A DNA stretch of 8,474 nucleotides from Endomicrobiia bacterium (lineage in GTDB: Bacteria > Elusimicrobiota > Endomicrobiia > Endomicrobiales > Endomicrobiaceae), in assembly GCA_025998475.1 (NCBI GenBank), contig BNVZ01000050.1, forward strand, positions 1 through 8,474, read 5' to 3'. The notes under the pieces were generated by a model. The model had not been told where the DNA came from. It ran no database searches and was given only the letters and a program-made list of their open reading frames with translations. Below are positions 1-6,894 of the stretch, in pieces. The stretch's first letter is position 1. The number at the start of each line of letters is the position of its first letter. The position numbers and the translations under genes are program-made.

Positions 1-82
1 TTTTTCTATAAGACCACTGTAAATGTTTCTAAAAACTTTGTCAATGTTGTGACAAACAGCACGAATTTTATTACTTACCAAA

Positions 83-118
83 GCAAGTATCCATGTTAAA
101 TGGATTTGCGCTACTTGC
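83..118. repeat. Imperfect hairpin with two stacked stems
   Basis: The outer arms GCAAGTA (83-89) and TACTTGC (112-118) are exact reverse complements. Inside them TCCAT (90-94) pairs with ATGGA (100-104) around a GTTAA loop, leaving a 7-base bulge (105-111) on the right arm. That gives 12 base pairs in all. No open frame I recognise lies on either side and no T-tract follows, so it does not look like an ordinary terminator. It could be a relic of a mobile-element end or a chance structure. Confidence 0.35.
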
Positions 119-252
119 GAAAATGACAACAGTACCAAGCGTGACGTTTAAAGATTGCCGTCATTTAGAACAAATCTCAAATTTATCTTCAATAACCATT
201 AAACCTTTGCGACAACGATTTAAATTTGCATCGATAATCCTTTGAAAGAATT

Positions 253-279
253 GTATCTTTTTTTATCAAAAAAAGATAC
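253..279. repeat. Perfect 12-bp inverted repeat, 3-nt loop
   Basis: GTATCTTTTTTT (253-264) is followed by ATC and then AAAAAAAGATAC (268-279), an exact 12-bp inverted repeat. The stem is mostly A-T. On the + strand it is followed by CTTTTG, which is a poor T-tract. It may act as a weak bidirectional terminator separating cinA from whatever lies left of the window, but this is not certain. Apart from this and the hairpin at 83-118, I see no gene or recognised site in 1-400. Confidence 0.4.
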
Positions 280-433
280 CTTTTGTAGAATCTAAAGACA
301 AAACATATGAAAGTTTTTTTAATTTTTGATTGTCGCATGGCAGTGCCAAATTGCAGCCTATGGAATTTACTTTGAGCCTAAAATCAACCCCCTCAAGAAA
401 CCTTTTTCGTGCGTTTGTCCTATGTTGTTAGCA

Positions 434-625
434 GAGCCTGTATGGTTGTTCCTTAAAAAGAAGTGTAACATAGAGTGTATGCAGTAACAGAGAATTCGTT
501 TTGAGTTTCTGATCAAAAAGCCAAAACTGACAAAATAGATGCTAAAATACTGACAACTTATGGAGCTAAAATGCAAAAAACTTTAAGACTACACAAACGA
601 AATGAAAACAAACAATTAATTGAAC
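434..625 (+). pseudogene. Decayed IS110-family transposase fragment running into cinA
   Basis: Two neighbouring frames together read like the N-terminal (RuvC-like DEDD) half of an IS110-family transposase. Codons 434-514 give E..WLFLKKKCNIECMQ, one stop (485-487), then QRIRFEFLI. After a frameshift near 511 the other frame gives SDQKAKTDKIDAKILTTYGAK. IS110 enzymes typically have E-TGGYE, then a Leu-rich helix, then NPxxIRxFA, then a KTDxxDAxxLAxYG block, in this order and about this spacing. The second frame has no stop before the cinA ATG at 571 and continues as MQKTLRLHKRNENKQLIEL, which resembles the IS110 stretch after the DA motif. The family call rests mainly on KAKTDKIDAKIL and QRIRF. 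The left limit is unclear and could reach further upstream. Confidence 0.6.
562..565 (+). promoter_or_regulatory. Shine-Dalgarno GGAG for cinA
   Basis: GGAG lies 5 nt before the ATG at 571 and supports that start. In the transposase reading these bases are part of the Tyr-Gly-Ala codons, so the ribosome-binding site itself seems to be made of IS-derived sequence. I could not find a convincing promoter for cinA; the gene may be transcribed from somewhere within the decayed element. Confidence 0.55.
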
Positions 626-1881
626 TTATTTGTACAGGAAGCGAACTTCTTAGCGGAAAAACAAACACCAATGCTGCATATATTGGCTTAAGGCTTTCCT
701 CTATGGGTCTTGAATTGTCATTTGCTACTAACGTCGGAGACAGAAAACAAGATCTAATACAAGAATTTAAACGAGCTTTTGAAAGAAGTAGCGTTATTAT
801 TACTACAGGTGGTCTTGGTCCTACATTTGATGATATAACTGTTGAAAGTGTGGCAGAATGTTTAAATCGTGAAATATATTTAGATAAAAAAGTTTTAAAA
901 TCTATAAAGGAGTACTTCTCAAAGCGAGCGGTTACTTCAATTCCTAAGATTAATGAAAGACAAGCCAATATTATTAGAGGCGCAAAGGTTTTAAAAAACC
1001 ATTTAGGAACAGCTCCGGGACAGATGTTATGTTTTGAATTTAAAGACGGCGAAAAAAAATACCGCAGAACTTTATTTTTGTTTCCGGGGCCTCCAAAAGA
1101 AATGCAGCCGATGTTTGAAGAAAATGTCGAATCGTTTTTAAAAAGTTACTTAATGGGTGTAAAGAAAAATTCTGTTCTTCGCGTTTTTGGTCTTGCGGAA
1201 TCTGATGTTGCTGAAAGAATAAAATCTGTTATAGAAGAAGCTAATTCTAACTATGGTAAGGCTGTGGAATTTGGCATTCTTGCAAACGATTCTATTGTTG
1301 ATGTGAAATTTTCTGTTTCAGGAGGAGATGAACTTTTTGTTGATAAAATAATAAAGAATTTAAAACTCGAAGTTAATAATGTTTTGAAAGATAATATTTT
1401 TGGTTCTGATAGTGACACACTTGCATTTGTTGTGGGACGGCTTTTGATTGAAAAGAAAAAAACAGTTTCTTTTGCTGAATCTTGTACAGGCGGTAAGATA
1501 GCCGCAACAATTACAGATGTGCCGGGAAGTTCTTTATATTTTAAAAGCTCTGTTGTTGCATATTCAAATGAATCTAAAATAAAACTTCTTGGCGTAAAAA
1601 AAGAAACTTTATCAAGCTTTGGAGCTGTAAGCAAAGAAACTGCCAAAGAAATGGCTAAAGGTGTTTTAAAACTTTCAGGAAGCGATTATGCTTTTTCAGC
1701 AACAGGAATTGCAGGACCCGGTGGCACAAAAGAAAAGCCTGTAGGCCTTGTGTATATAGGTTTTGCGGACAAGAAGAAAACAGAAAGCTTTAAATTTAAT
1801 TTTAACGGAACAAGAAAAGATATAAGAGAAAGAACAGTAAACACAGTTTTAGATTTATTAAGAAGAACGGAGGCTTATTAA
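571..1881 (+). CDS. cinA: CinA-family protein, NMN deamidase / competence-damage protein
   Basis: CinA joins an N-terminal molybdopterin-binding-like domain (COG1058, ADP-ribose pyrophosphatase in characterised members) to a C-terminal PncC domain that deamidates nicotinamide mononucleotide to nicotinate mononucleotide for NAD recycling. It is cytosolic and, in some bacteria, part of the competence regulon. Visible here are TGSELLSGKTNTNA (about residues 23-36), TTGGLGPTFDD, the LFPGPPKEM block, and in the C-terminal half SFAESCTGG (300-308, Ser304 the likely nucleophile), SNESK and ATGIAGPGG. At 436 aa it is close to full family length (about 410-430) with no internal damage. The oddity is the start: some 15 residues precede the normal family beginning (IELICTGSELL), and they read as a continuation of an IS110 transposase fragment. 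ATG 571 is the first in-frame ATG after the stop at 502-504 and has GGAG upstream. No partner gene is adjacent; rsmE follows after 169 nt. Confidence 0.93.
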   Translation: MQKTLRLHKRNENKQLIELICTGSELLSGKTNTNAAYIGLRLSSMGLELSFATNVGDRKQDLIQEFKRAFERSSVIITTGGLGPTFDDITVESVAECLNREIYLDKKVLKSIKEYFSKRAVTSIPKINERQANIIRGAKVLKNHLGTAPGQMLCFEFKDGEKKYRRTLFLFPGPPKEMQPMFEENVESFLKSYLMGVKKNSVLRVFGLAESDVAERIKSVIEEANSNYGKAVEFGILANDSIVDVKFSVSGGDELFVDKIIKNLKLEVNNVLKDNIFGSDSDTLAFVVGRLLIEKKKTVSFAESCTGGKIAATITDVPGSSLYFKSSVVAYSNESKIKLLGVKKETLSSFGAVSKETAKEMAKGVLKLSGSDYAFSATGIAGPGGTKEKPVGLVYIGFADKKKTESFKFNFNGTRKDIRERTVNTVLDLLRRTEAY

Positions 1882-2023
1882 AAATTACGAGTCTAAATAA
1901 ATAATCATGGTAATGTTTTAGCGAAGGTTCCGTTAACTTCAAAACCAACAAAAAAGTCAATAAGTGGATATATTCTTTGAATTTAACAAAGTTTAGATTA
2001 GCAGTTAAAAAGCTAGTTGGCTA

Positions 2024-2029
2024 TATAAT
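2024..2029 (+). promoter_or_regulatory. Possible -10 box for rsmE-mtaB
   Basis: A consensus TATAAT sits 21 nt before the rsmE start codon, implying a leader of about 15 nt that contains AGGG (2040-2043). No good -35 box is found at 16-18 nt spacing, so the call rests on the -10 hexamer alone in AT-rich DNA. The rest of the 1882-2050 gap shows no gene. Confidence 0.3.
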
Positions 2030-2050
2030 TAATTGTAATAGGGACTTTAT

Positions 2051-2785
2051 ATGCCTCATTTTTATGTAAAACCTGAAGATATAACAGAAAACATTTTTTC
2101 TATCAAAGGCAAACAAGCACATTATGTGTCTAACGTGCGACGGTTCAAGCCAGGGGATGAAATAATGATTTTTGACGGTATGGGTAATTCTTATAAAGCA
2201 AAAATTAATTCTGTAAATAAAAACGAAATCATAGGAAATATACTATCTTCTAAATATAAAATATCCGAATTTACCGTAAAAGTTTACACATCAATACCTA
2301 AATTCGACAGATTCGAGTGGCTTATAGAAAAATGTGCGGAAATTGGCGTGTCGGAAATTTTTCCCATTAACACTAAAAGAAGCACACGTATAAGTTTTTC
2401 AAAAAATAAAGCAAACCGATACGAAAAAATATCTATCGCCGCAAGTTCCCAGTGCGGAAGGGGCGATATTATGAAAATAAATAATCAGTTGGACTTTAAA
2501 ACTGCGTGTAAAAACACCGTAAAAGATAAAAACTTTATAAATATACTTCCTTGGGAAAGTCAAAGCAAAATGTTTCCTTATAATTTACTTTCAAAATCAA
2601 AATTTACTGGAGCAAATATTTTCATAGGTCCTGAAGGCGGATTTGAAATTGAAGAAGTTGAATTTGCCAAATCTATTGGCATTGATATCGTAACACTTGG
2701 AGATAATATTTTAAGAGTGGAAACAGCGGCTGTCGTTGCAAGCGCTTTAATTTTAAATTCACAATCGTTATTTTACAACTCTTAA
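2051..2785 (+). CDS. rsmE: 16S rRNA (uracil1498-N3)-methyltransferase RsmE
   Basis: RsmE methylates N3 of U1498 in 16S rRNA, near the decoding centre of the 30S subunit, using S-adenosylmethionine. The protein has the family layout: an N-terminal PUA-like RNA-binding domain (about 1-70, with HYVSNVRRFKPGDEI...DG) and a C-terminal SPOUT trefoil-knot domain. The knot signatures are clear: IGPEGGF (192-198) and LGDNILRVETA (ending at 226), which form the SAM pocket, plus WLIEKCAEIGV in the middle. At 244 aa it matches the usual 240-250. The start is ATG with AGGG 7 nt upstream. mtaB begins 27 nt after its stop on the same strand, so the two are probably co-transcribed, and both act on translation RNAs. 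Nothing looks truncated. Confidence 0.95.
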   Translation: MPHFYVKPEDITENIFSIKGKQAHYVSNVRRFKPGDEIMIFDGMGNSYKAKINSVNKNEIIGNILSSKYKISEFTVKVYTSIPKFDRFEWLIEKCAEIGVSEIFPINTKRSTRISFSKNKANRYEKISIAASSQCGRGDIMKINNQLDFKTACKNTVKDKNFINILPWESQSKMFPYNLLSKSKFTGANIFIGPEGGFEIEEVEFAKSIGIDIVTLGDNILRVETAAVVASALILNSQSLFYNS

Positions 2786-2812
2786 AAGTCTTAAAACAGG
2801 ACAATTAATTTA

Positions 2813-3994
2813 ATGAAATATTATATTCACACTTTTGGATGCAAAGTAAACCAATACGAGTCGCAGCTTATTTCTGAAAAATTTAAAAATGATAATTTTG
2901 AATGCGTCAAAAAACCTGAAGAAGCTGACATTATTATTTTTAATTCATGTACCGTAACAGCAAAAGCCGATAAAGAGTGCAAATATTTTTTAAGAAAAAT
3001 GTCAAAACTTCCAAACAAGCCTAAAATAATGCTTACAGGATGTCTTGTAAAAAATAAAAATGTCTGCATAAAAGAACTATTACCAAACATTGAAATAATA
3101 GAAGACAAAACAAAACTTTTCAACAAACCGCAAAATCAAATGATTTCAGGTTTTGATAAACACTCGAGGGCATTTTTAAAAATACAAGACGGCTGCAAAA
3201 GTTTTTGCAGCTATTGTATAGTACCCTATGTCCGGGATGTTCTTTGGAGCAAACCTGAAAATGAAGTTATTCCAGAAATTACAAATCTGGCAAAAAACGG
3301 ATACTGCGAGATAGTTTTAACAGGAATACATATAGGCAAATACCATGAAGGACTATCCAATCTGCTTGAAAAAATAATCCAAACCTCTCTAAATTTTAGA
3401 GTACGAATTTCATCCATAGAATTAAATGAAATTGACGATAAGTTGATAGAACTTATAAAACAAAATCCTGACAAGATATGCTGCCATCTGCATATACCGT
3501 TACAATCTGGAAGCGATGAAATTTTACGACAAATGAACAGAAAATATTCAAGCAAAGATTTTGAGAAAAAAATAAACAAAATAATGCAGATATTACCTGA
3601 CTTAACACTTACAACAGATATCATTACAGGCTTCCCCGGAGAAACAGAAAAATATCATAAGGAAACATGTAAATTTGTAAAACGAATTCCATTTGCAAAA
3701 GTGCATATTTTTAGATATTCGGACAGAGCTGGCACAAAGGCTTCAATGTTTACAAATAAAGTTTTTGCAAATGAAATAAAAAACAGATCAAAAGATTTAT
3801 TTGAAATAGATTATATAAAAAGAAAAGATTTCTTAAACAAAAATATAGGTAAAAAAAGAAAAGCTGTAAAAATAGCTATAGGTAAAAATATAGTTCTTAC
3901 AGATAATTATATAACTGTACCGATAGAAAGAGAAAAGCTAAACCAAATAAACGGTATTTTTGAAGTTGAAATTACAGATAAGTCTGAAATTTAA
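2813..3994 (+). CDS. mtaB: tRNA (t6A37-C2)-methylthiotransferase MtaB
   Basis: MtaB is a radical-SAM enzyme that converts t6A at position 37 of ANN-decoding tRNAs to ms2t6A. Three parts are visible. The N-terminal UPF0004 domain has the three auxiliary-cluster cysteines C10 (TFGCKVNQYES), C46 (NSCTVT) and C77 (TGC). The radical-SAM domain has C128, C132 and C135 (GCKSFCSYC), followed by HIPLQSGSDEILRQMNR and TTDIITGFPGET. A short C-terminal segment from about residue 340 fits a TRAM RNA-binding domain. The KVNQYE wording after C10 favours MtaB over MiaB, which usually has QMNxxDS. The 393-aa length is slightly short of the usual 420-450, mostly in the tail. One variation: after the 4Fe-4S cysteines it reads VPYVRDVLWSKPE where most family members have PxxRGxxRSR. 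The ATG start has AGGA 11 nt upstream. Confidence 0.93.
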   Translation: MKYYIHTFGCKVNQYESQLISEKFKNDNFECVKKPEEADIIIFNSCTVTAKADKECKYFLRKMSKLPNKPKIMLTGCLVKNKNVCIKELLPNIEIIEDKTKLFNKPQNQMISGFDKHSRAFLKIQDGCKSFCSYCIVPYVRDVLWSKPENEVIPEITNLAKNGYCEIVLTGIHIGKYHEGLSNLLEKIIQTSLNFRVRISSIELNEIDDKLIELIKQNPDKICCHLHIPLQSGSDEILRQMNRKYSSKDFEKKINKIMQILPDLTLTTDIITGFPGETEKYHKETCKFVKRIPFAKVHIFRYSDRAGTKASMFTNKVFANEIKNRSKDLFEIDYIKRKDFLNKNIGKKRKAVKIAIGKNIVLTDNYITVPIEREKLNQINGIFEVEITDKSEI

Positions 3995-4148
3995 ATTTCT
4001 ATTACTGAACCTGTCTAAAAACTCTTAAAATTTCTTGTCAATTCTTAAACTTGTTTTGGTAAGTGACGTTGGTTTTTACGGCAAGATGTCTAAAACAAGG
4101 GTTAATACGGTAAAACACGAAAGCCTAATTATATAACTTCAGCCAAAT

Positions 4149-4184
4149 ATATCTTTGAAATCAAAATTGTTTGATTATAGATAT
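4149..4184 (+). terminator. Possible AT-rich terminator between convergent mtaB and comM
   Basis: ATATCT (4149-4154) pairs with AGATAT (4179-4184), and AATCAAA (4159-4165) pairs with TTTGATT (4170-4176) around an ATTG loop, with a small internal mismatch between the two stems. Five T residues (4184-4188) follow on the + strand, so it could stop transcription arriving from mtaB, 155 nt after that gene, just before it reaches comM. The stem is nearly all A-T, so it is weak. The rest of the 3995-4186 gap shows no gene. Confidence 0.35.
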
Positions 4185-4186
4185 TT

Positions 4187-5707
4187 TTAGCTCCTATCAA
4201 AAAACCTGTATCTTACGGCCTCCGCTATATGGTTTGCTTTAATTATGTCGCTGCCATCCAAATCAGCAATAGTTCTTGAAACTTTTAGAATTTTATCATA
4301 AGATCTTGCCGAAAAATTCAACTTCTCTATCACAGTTTTAAGCATTTCGTAAGCATTATTATCCAAAATACAATATTTTTTTATTTCTTTTGACTGCATT
4401 TGTGCATTTGCATATATACCACTTCCAGAAAATCTGACAGTTTGAATTTTCCTTGCTTTTACAACTCTTTCTCTCATTTTTGCCGAACTTTCAGCATTAG
4501 CATCCAAATTTGATAATTCAGAAAATTTTAAAGCAGGAACTTCAACATGAATATCAATTCTATCCATCAAAGGACCTGAAATTTTACCCTGATATCTTCT
4601 TATTTGATTAGGATTGCAGATACACTCTTTTTCTCTATGCCCTAAATTTCCACAGGGGCAAGGGTTCATAGCTGCTACAAGCATGAATGACGCAGGAAAA
4701 ATAAAACTGTTTTTTGCGCGGGAAATAGTTATAGTTTTGTCTTCTAGAGGCTGACGCAAAACTTCAAGAGCATCTCTTCTAAATTCCGCAAATTCGTCTA
4801 AAAATAAAACTCCGTTATGGGAAAGACTTACTTCCCCGGGCTTAGGACAAGCCCCGCCGCCCGCTAAGGCCGCTGACGAAGAAGTATGGTGAGGACTTCT
4901 AAAAGTACGATGACTTATTAATCCACCTGTAAAAGCATGTCCTGCGGCAGACCATATTTTTGTAGTTTCTACAGCTTCGTCAAATGTCATGGAAGGAAGT
5001 ATCCCTGGGATACGTTTTGCTATCATTGTTTTTCCAGAACCGGGAGGTCCTGACATAATTATGTTATGACTTCCTGCCGCGGCAACTTCAGTAGCTCGTC
5101 TTGCATTGTGCTGACCTTTAACATCCGCAAAATCACAATTTAATTCGATAGCGACATTTAATTCTTTTTCACAATATACATAAGGTTTACAAACCAATTC
5201 GCCATTTATAAACCTAACAATTTCAACAAGAGTTTTAAAAGGATATGCGTTTATCTTACCTGCAACAGCAGCTTCCTGTCGATTTGCAAAAGGCGCTATA
5301 AAATCTTTTATCTTATTTTTTTGTAAAATCAGAGAGATAGGTAGAACTCCTTTAACTTTTCTTATTTTCCCATCTAAAGACAATTCACCAACCGCGCAAA
5401 ATTTCTGTAAATTTTCTTTTTTTATTTTGCCGTTTGCAGCAAGTATGCCCAAAGCTATAGACAGATCAAAAATACCACCTTCTTTTTTTATGTCGGCAGG
5501 AGCCAAGTTAACCGTAATCTTTTTTGAAGGGAAATCAAAGCCAGAATTTTTCATTGCAGCAACAACTCTATCGCGGGATTCTTTAACCGCAATATCAGGA
5601 AGACCTACGATGGAAAAAATTGGCATGCCGGAAGAAATATATGTCTCTACTTCAACAATATTTGCATCTATTCCGTTTATGGCCGCAGAATAAATAATGG
5701 AAAGCAC
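4187..5707 (-). CDS. comM: YifB/ComM family Mg-chelatase-like AAA+ ATPase
   Basis: ComM is a hexameric AAA+ helicase that drives branch migration during natural transformation in characterised species; many non-competent bacteria also keep it. Domains in order: an N-terminal Lon-protease-like fold (about 1-170, with VNLAPADIKKEGGIFDLSIALGIL), a Mg-chelatase-type AAA+ core with Walker A GPPGSGKT (220-227) and Walker B VLFLDEF (300-306), a cysteine cluster C350, C352, C362, C364 (NPCPCG...ECIC) likely binding zinc, the DRIDIHVEVP motif (382-391), and a C-terminal lid domain with SARSYDKILKVSRTIADL. The length of 506 aa is standard. The start codon is GTG, supported by GAGGG 4 nt upstream. It stands alone, convergent to mtaB. 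With cinA it makes two intact competence-associated genes within about 4 kb, but not in an operon. Confidence 0.95.
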   Translation of the reverse strand: MLSIIYSAAINGIDANIVEVETYISSGMPIFSIVGLPDIAVKESRDRVVAAMKNSGFDFPSKKITVNLAPADIKKEGGIFDLSIALGILAANGKIKKENLQKFCAVGELSLDGKIRKVKGVLPISLILQKNKIKDFIAPFANRQEAAVAGKINAYPFKTLVEIVRFINGELVCKPYVYCEKELNVAIELNCDFADVKGQHNARRATEVAAAGSHNIIMSGPPGSGKTMIAKRIPGILPSMTFDEAVETTKIWSAAGHAFTGGLISHRTFRSPHHTSSSAALAGGGACPKPGEVSLSHNGVLFLDEFAEFRRDALEVLRQPLEDKTITISRAKNSFIFPASFMLVAAMNPCPCGNLGHREKECICNPNQIRRYQGKISGPLMDRIDIHVEVPALKFSELSNLDANAESSAKMRERVVKARKIQTVRFSGSGIYANAQMQSKEIKKYCILDNNAYEMLKTVIEKLNFSARSYDKILKVSRTIADLDGSDIIKANHIAEAVRYRFFDRS

Positions 5708-5711
5708 TTAG

Positions 5712-5716
5712 CCCTC
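5712..5716 (-). promoter_or_regulatory. Shine-Dalgarno GAGGG for comM (GTG start)
   Basis: Read on the - strand, AAAGAGGGCTAA precedes GTG, so the spacer is 4 nt. The site supports the GTG at 5705-5707, and the protein then begins MLSIIYSAAINGIDA, the normal family start. I found no convincing -35/-10 pair further upstream. Confidence 0.6.
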
Positions 5717-5905
5717 TTTAATTTTTTTACTATCCTACTGTACTAAACTTTCTGCATAAATCATATTCAAGAATTAACGGTGGTTTTGCTTGATAAAAGT
5801 TTTTAGACAAACTCAACTTTAATTGTACTTCTCAAAAATCAAGAAGCAAAAATAGAGATCTTAAAAAAACAGACAAAAACTAGAAAACACAAAGGCCATG
5901 GGAGT

Positions 5906-6223
5906 GATGTAAAGCTGCCCCTATAGAAATAAGTATCCAATATGACTTTTGAACTAGCTTTTGATTTTTATTCTAGTTACTTCAAATTTTTCAAGGAATA
6001 CTCCAAGCCTTCGGCCTTCGGAAATGGCAACAAAACAATAATCATTTTAACTCTAATGACACAGCCCTATGTGAAAAATCTAGACAATAATAAAAATAAA
6101 ACAAATCTAGATGCGAAGATGTAAAGCTTTTATGAATTCTTTGAAAGTCGACTGCAGCGATTTTTTTCAGGTATGCCTGTTTTTAGAGAATTGCACAGAC
6201 ACATCTTAATATCTCAACCATAA
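5906..6223 (+). pseudogene. Possible second IS110-type transposase remnant
   Basis: One reading frame stays open, apart from two early stops and one at 6122-6124, through an otherwise gene-free AT-rich gap. In order it gives DVKLP (5906-5920), an F/Y-rich helical stretch ending KFFKEYSK, then QPYVKNLDNNKNKTNLDAKM just before the stop, then SFYEFFESRLQRF and FRELHRHILI. IS110 transposases show DVSK...LP, a helix, NPxxVKxF, (N)KTDxLDAKM, and a later LRELxRRRxxLI in that order, so I read this as a badly worn IS110 relative. It differs from the fragment before cinA (KNKTNLDAKM against KAKTDKIDAKIL), so it came from another element. The catalytic Glu region is not recognisable. A short ATG-started frame (5942-6124) lies inside and is probably not a gene. 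The remaining part of the gap, 5717-5905, shows nothing I can name. Confidence 0.4.
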
Positions 6224-6243
6224 AAGATGCACTATTTAAACAA

Positions 6244-6533
6244 TAGACCTCTTGCACAACTAAGTATTAAATTTTAGAATTACAAATACCTGAAACCCAA
6301 GTTAAATCGCAGCCCAAAGCGTCTTTTGCGATATATATCTATTCTGTACTATTTTGAACCTTTTTGCCTTTCTTCCTCCTATCTTTTCTTTCTTCCTTGC
6401 TATCCTTTGTTTTATCAAATGCTTTCTTTACTCCCATTAATACTAAACCCATTCCACCCGACCTACCTGCTTTCTTTTTCTGTTTCATAGCACTTCTATT
6501 GTACTTTTATGTGTTGGTTATGCAAGAGGTCTA
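6244..6533 (-). mobile_element. IS5-family remnant A (290 bp, MITE-like)
   Basis: The element is bounded by inverted repeats: TAGACCTCTTGCACAACTAA at the left (6244-6263), matched at the right end (6514-6533 reverse complement) by TAGACCTCTTGCATAACCAA. Read on the - strand its interior follows remnant B (7021-7483) closely except for one missing 173-bp segment. Near the 3' end it keeps codons for a frameshifted RKRRFGLRFNLGFRYL, the very C-terminus of IS5-type transposases (usually RYRNRRKRFGLRFNLI). A 49-codon frame (6339-6488, -, MKQKKKAGRS...) reads through the deletion scar and is unlikely to be functional. TA flanks both ends and may be the duplicated target. With no transposase it could only move in trans. 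It lies 22 nt beyond the csp terminator stem. Confidence 0.75.
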
Positions 6534-6544
6534 ATGATTAACCA

Positions 6545-6580
6545 AACAAAAGGGGACCCCGGAGAAGCTCTCCCCGGGGT
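6545..6580 (-). terminator. Intrinsic terminator of the cold-shock gene
   Basis: On the - strand a GC-rich stem is formed by ACCCC-GG-GGAGA and TCTCC-GGGGT with a GCT loop (6556-6580; two extra G residues bulge on one side), followed by CCCCTTTTGTTTGG. It begins 11 nt after the csp stop codon. The stem is the most GC-rich stretch in the neighbourhood and is typical of a rho-independent terminator. Confidence 0.85.
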
Positions 6581-6591
6581 TGTCAGATAGA

Positions 6592-6795
6592 TTAGATCTT
6601 TCTTATGTTTGCCGCTTTAGGGCCTTTGTCAGAACTTACAACTTCAAATTCGACACTATCGCCTTCCGCTAAGGACTTAAAACCGTCAGATTGAACGGCT
6701 GAATAGTGTGCGAAAACATCACCTGACCCGTCATCATTCGAGATGAACCCATACCCTTTTTGGTCGTTAAACCATTTCACTTTGCCTTTTGCCAT
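6592..6795 (-). CDS. Cold-shock protein, CspA family
   Basis: This is a small single-stranded nucleic-acid-binding protein of the CspA family, acting as an RNA chaperone that melts secondary structure in mRNAs. The whole 67-aa protein is one cold-shock domain, an OB-fold. RNP1 is KGYGFI (13-18), RNP2 is VFAHYSAV (27-34), and WF (8-9) belongs to the aromatic surface. The length equals the normal 65-70 aa. The start is ATG with AAGGAG 9 nt upstream; a sigma70-type promoter, a leader of roughly 60 nt with a hairpin, and a strong terminator make it a self-contained single-gene unit. Whether it is cold-induced or constitutive cannot be told from sequence, so I give no paralogue letter. Its base composition (about 46% G+C) is above that of its neighbours, as expected for a well-expressed gene. 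It sits between two inverted IS5-type remnants. Confidence 0.96.
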   Translation of the reverse strand: MAKGKVKWFNDQKGYGFISNDDGSGDVFAHYSAVQSDGFKSLAEGDSVEFEVVSSDKGPKAANIRKI

Positions 6796-6816
6796 TTACT
6801 GCAACTCCTTTTTTTC

Positions 6817-6834
6817 TATCCGACTTAACGGATA
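6817..6834 (-). promoter_or_regulatory. Hairpin in the csp 5' leader
   Basis: TATCCG and CGGATA form a perfect 6-bp stem around a 6-nt loop (TTAAGT on the - strand). It ends 6 nt before the AAGGAG ribosome-binding site (6805-6810), separated by an A-rich run. Structured leaders that alter ribosome access or mRNA stability with temperature are known for cspA-type genes. A regulatory role here is inferred from position only. Confidence 0.45.
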
Positions 6835-6864
6835 ATTAAATTACAACCTTACGATTGCCGTGGT

Positions 6865-6894
6865 ATTTTAATAAAATAATTATATAATTGTCAA
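6865..6894 (-). promoter_or_regulatory. Sigma70-type promoter of csp
   Basis: On the - strand an exact -35 TTGACA (6894-6889) and a -10 TAAAAT (6870-6865) are separated by 18 nt of A/T. Transcription would start near 6858, giving a leader of about 60 nt before the csp ATG. This is the best promoter match in the window. Confidence 0.7.

Noticed and set aside
367..576. A 69-codon - strand ORF left of cinA
   Set aside because: It is antisense to the IS110 remnant, lacks a ribosome-binding site and has no recognisable motif.
4012..5809. A 12-bp inverted repeat TGTCTAAAAACT (4012-4023 and 5798-5809) flanking comM
   Set aside because: Several 12-base matches are expected by chance in 8.5 kb of AT-rich DNA, and the surrounding bases do not extend the match into element-like ends.
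5942..6124. A 60-codon + strand ORF in the gap right of comM
   Set aside because: No ribosome-binding site and an odd composition. The frame continues with IS110-like words before its ATG and after its stop, so a decayed gene is the better reading.
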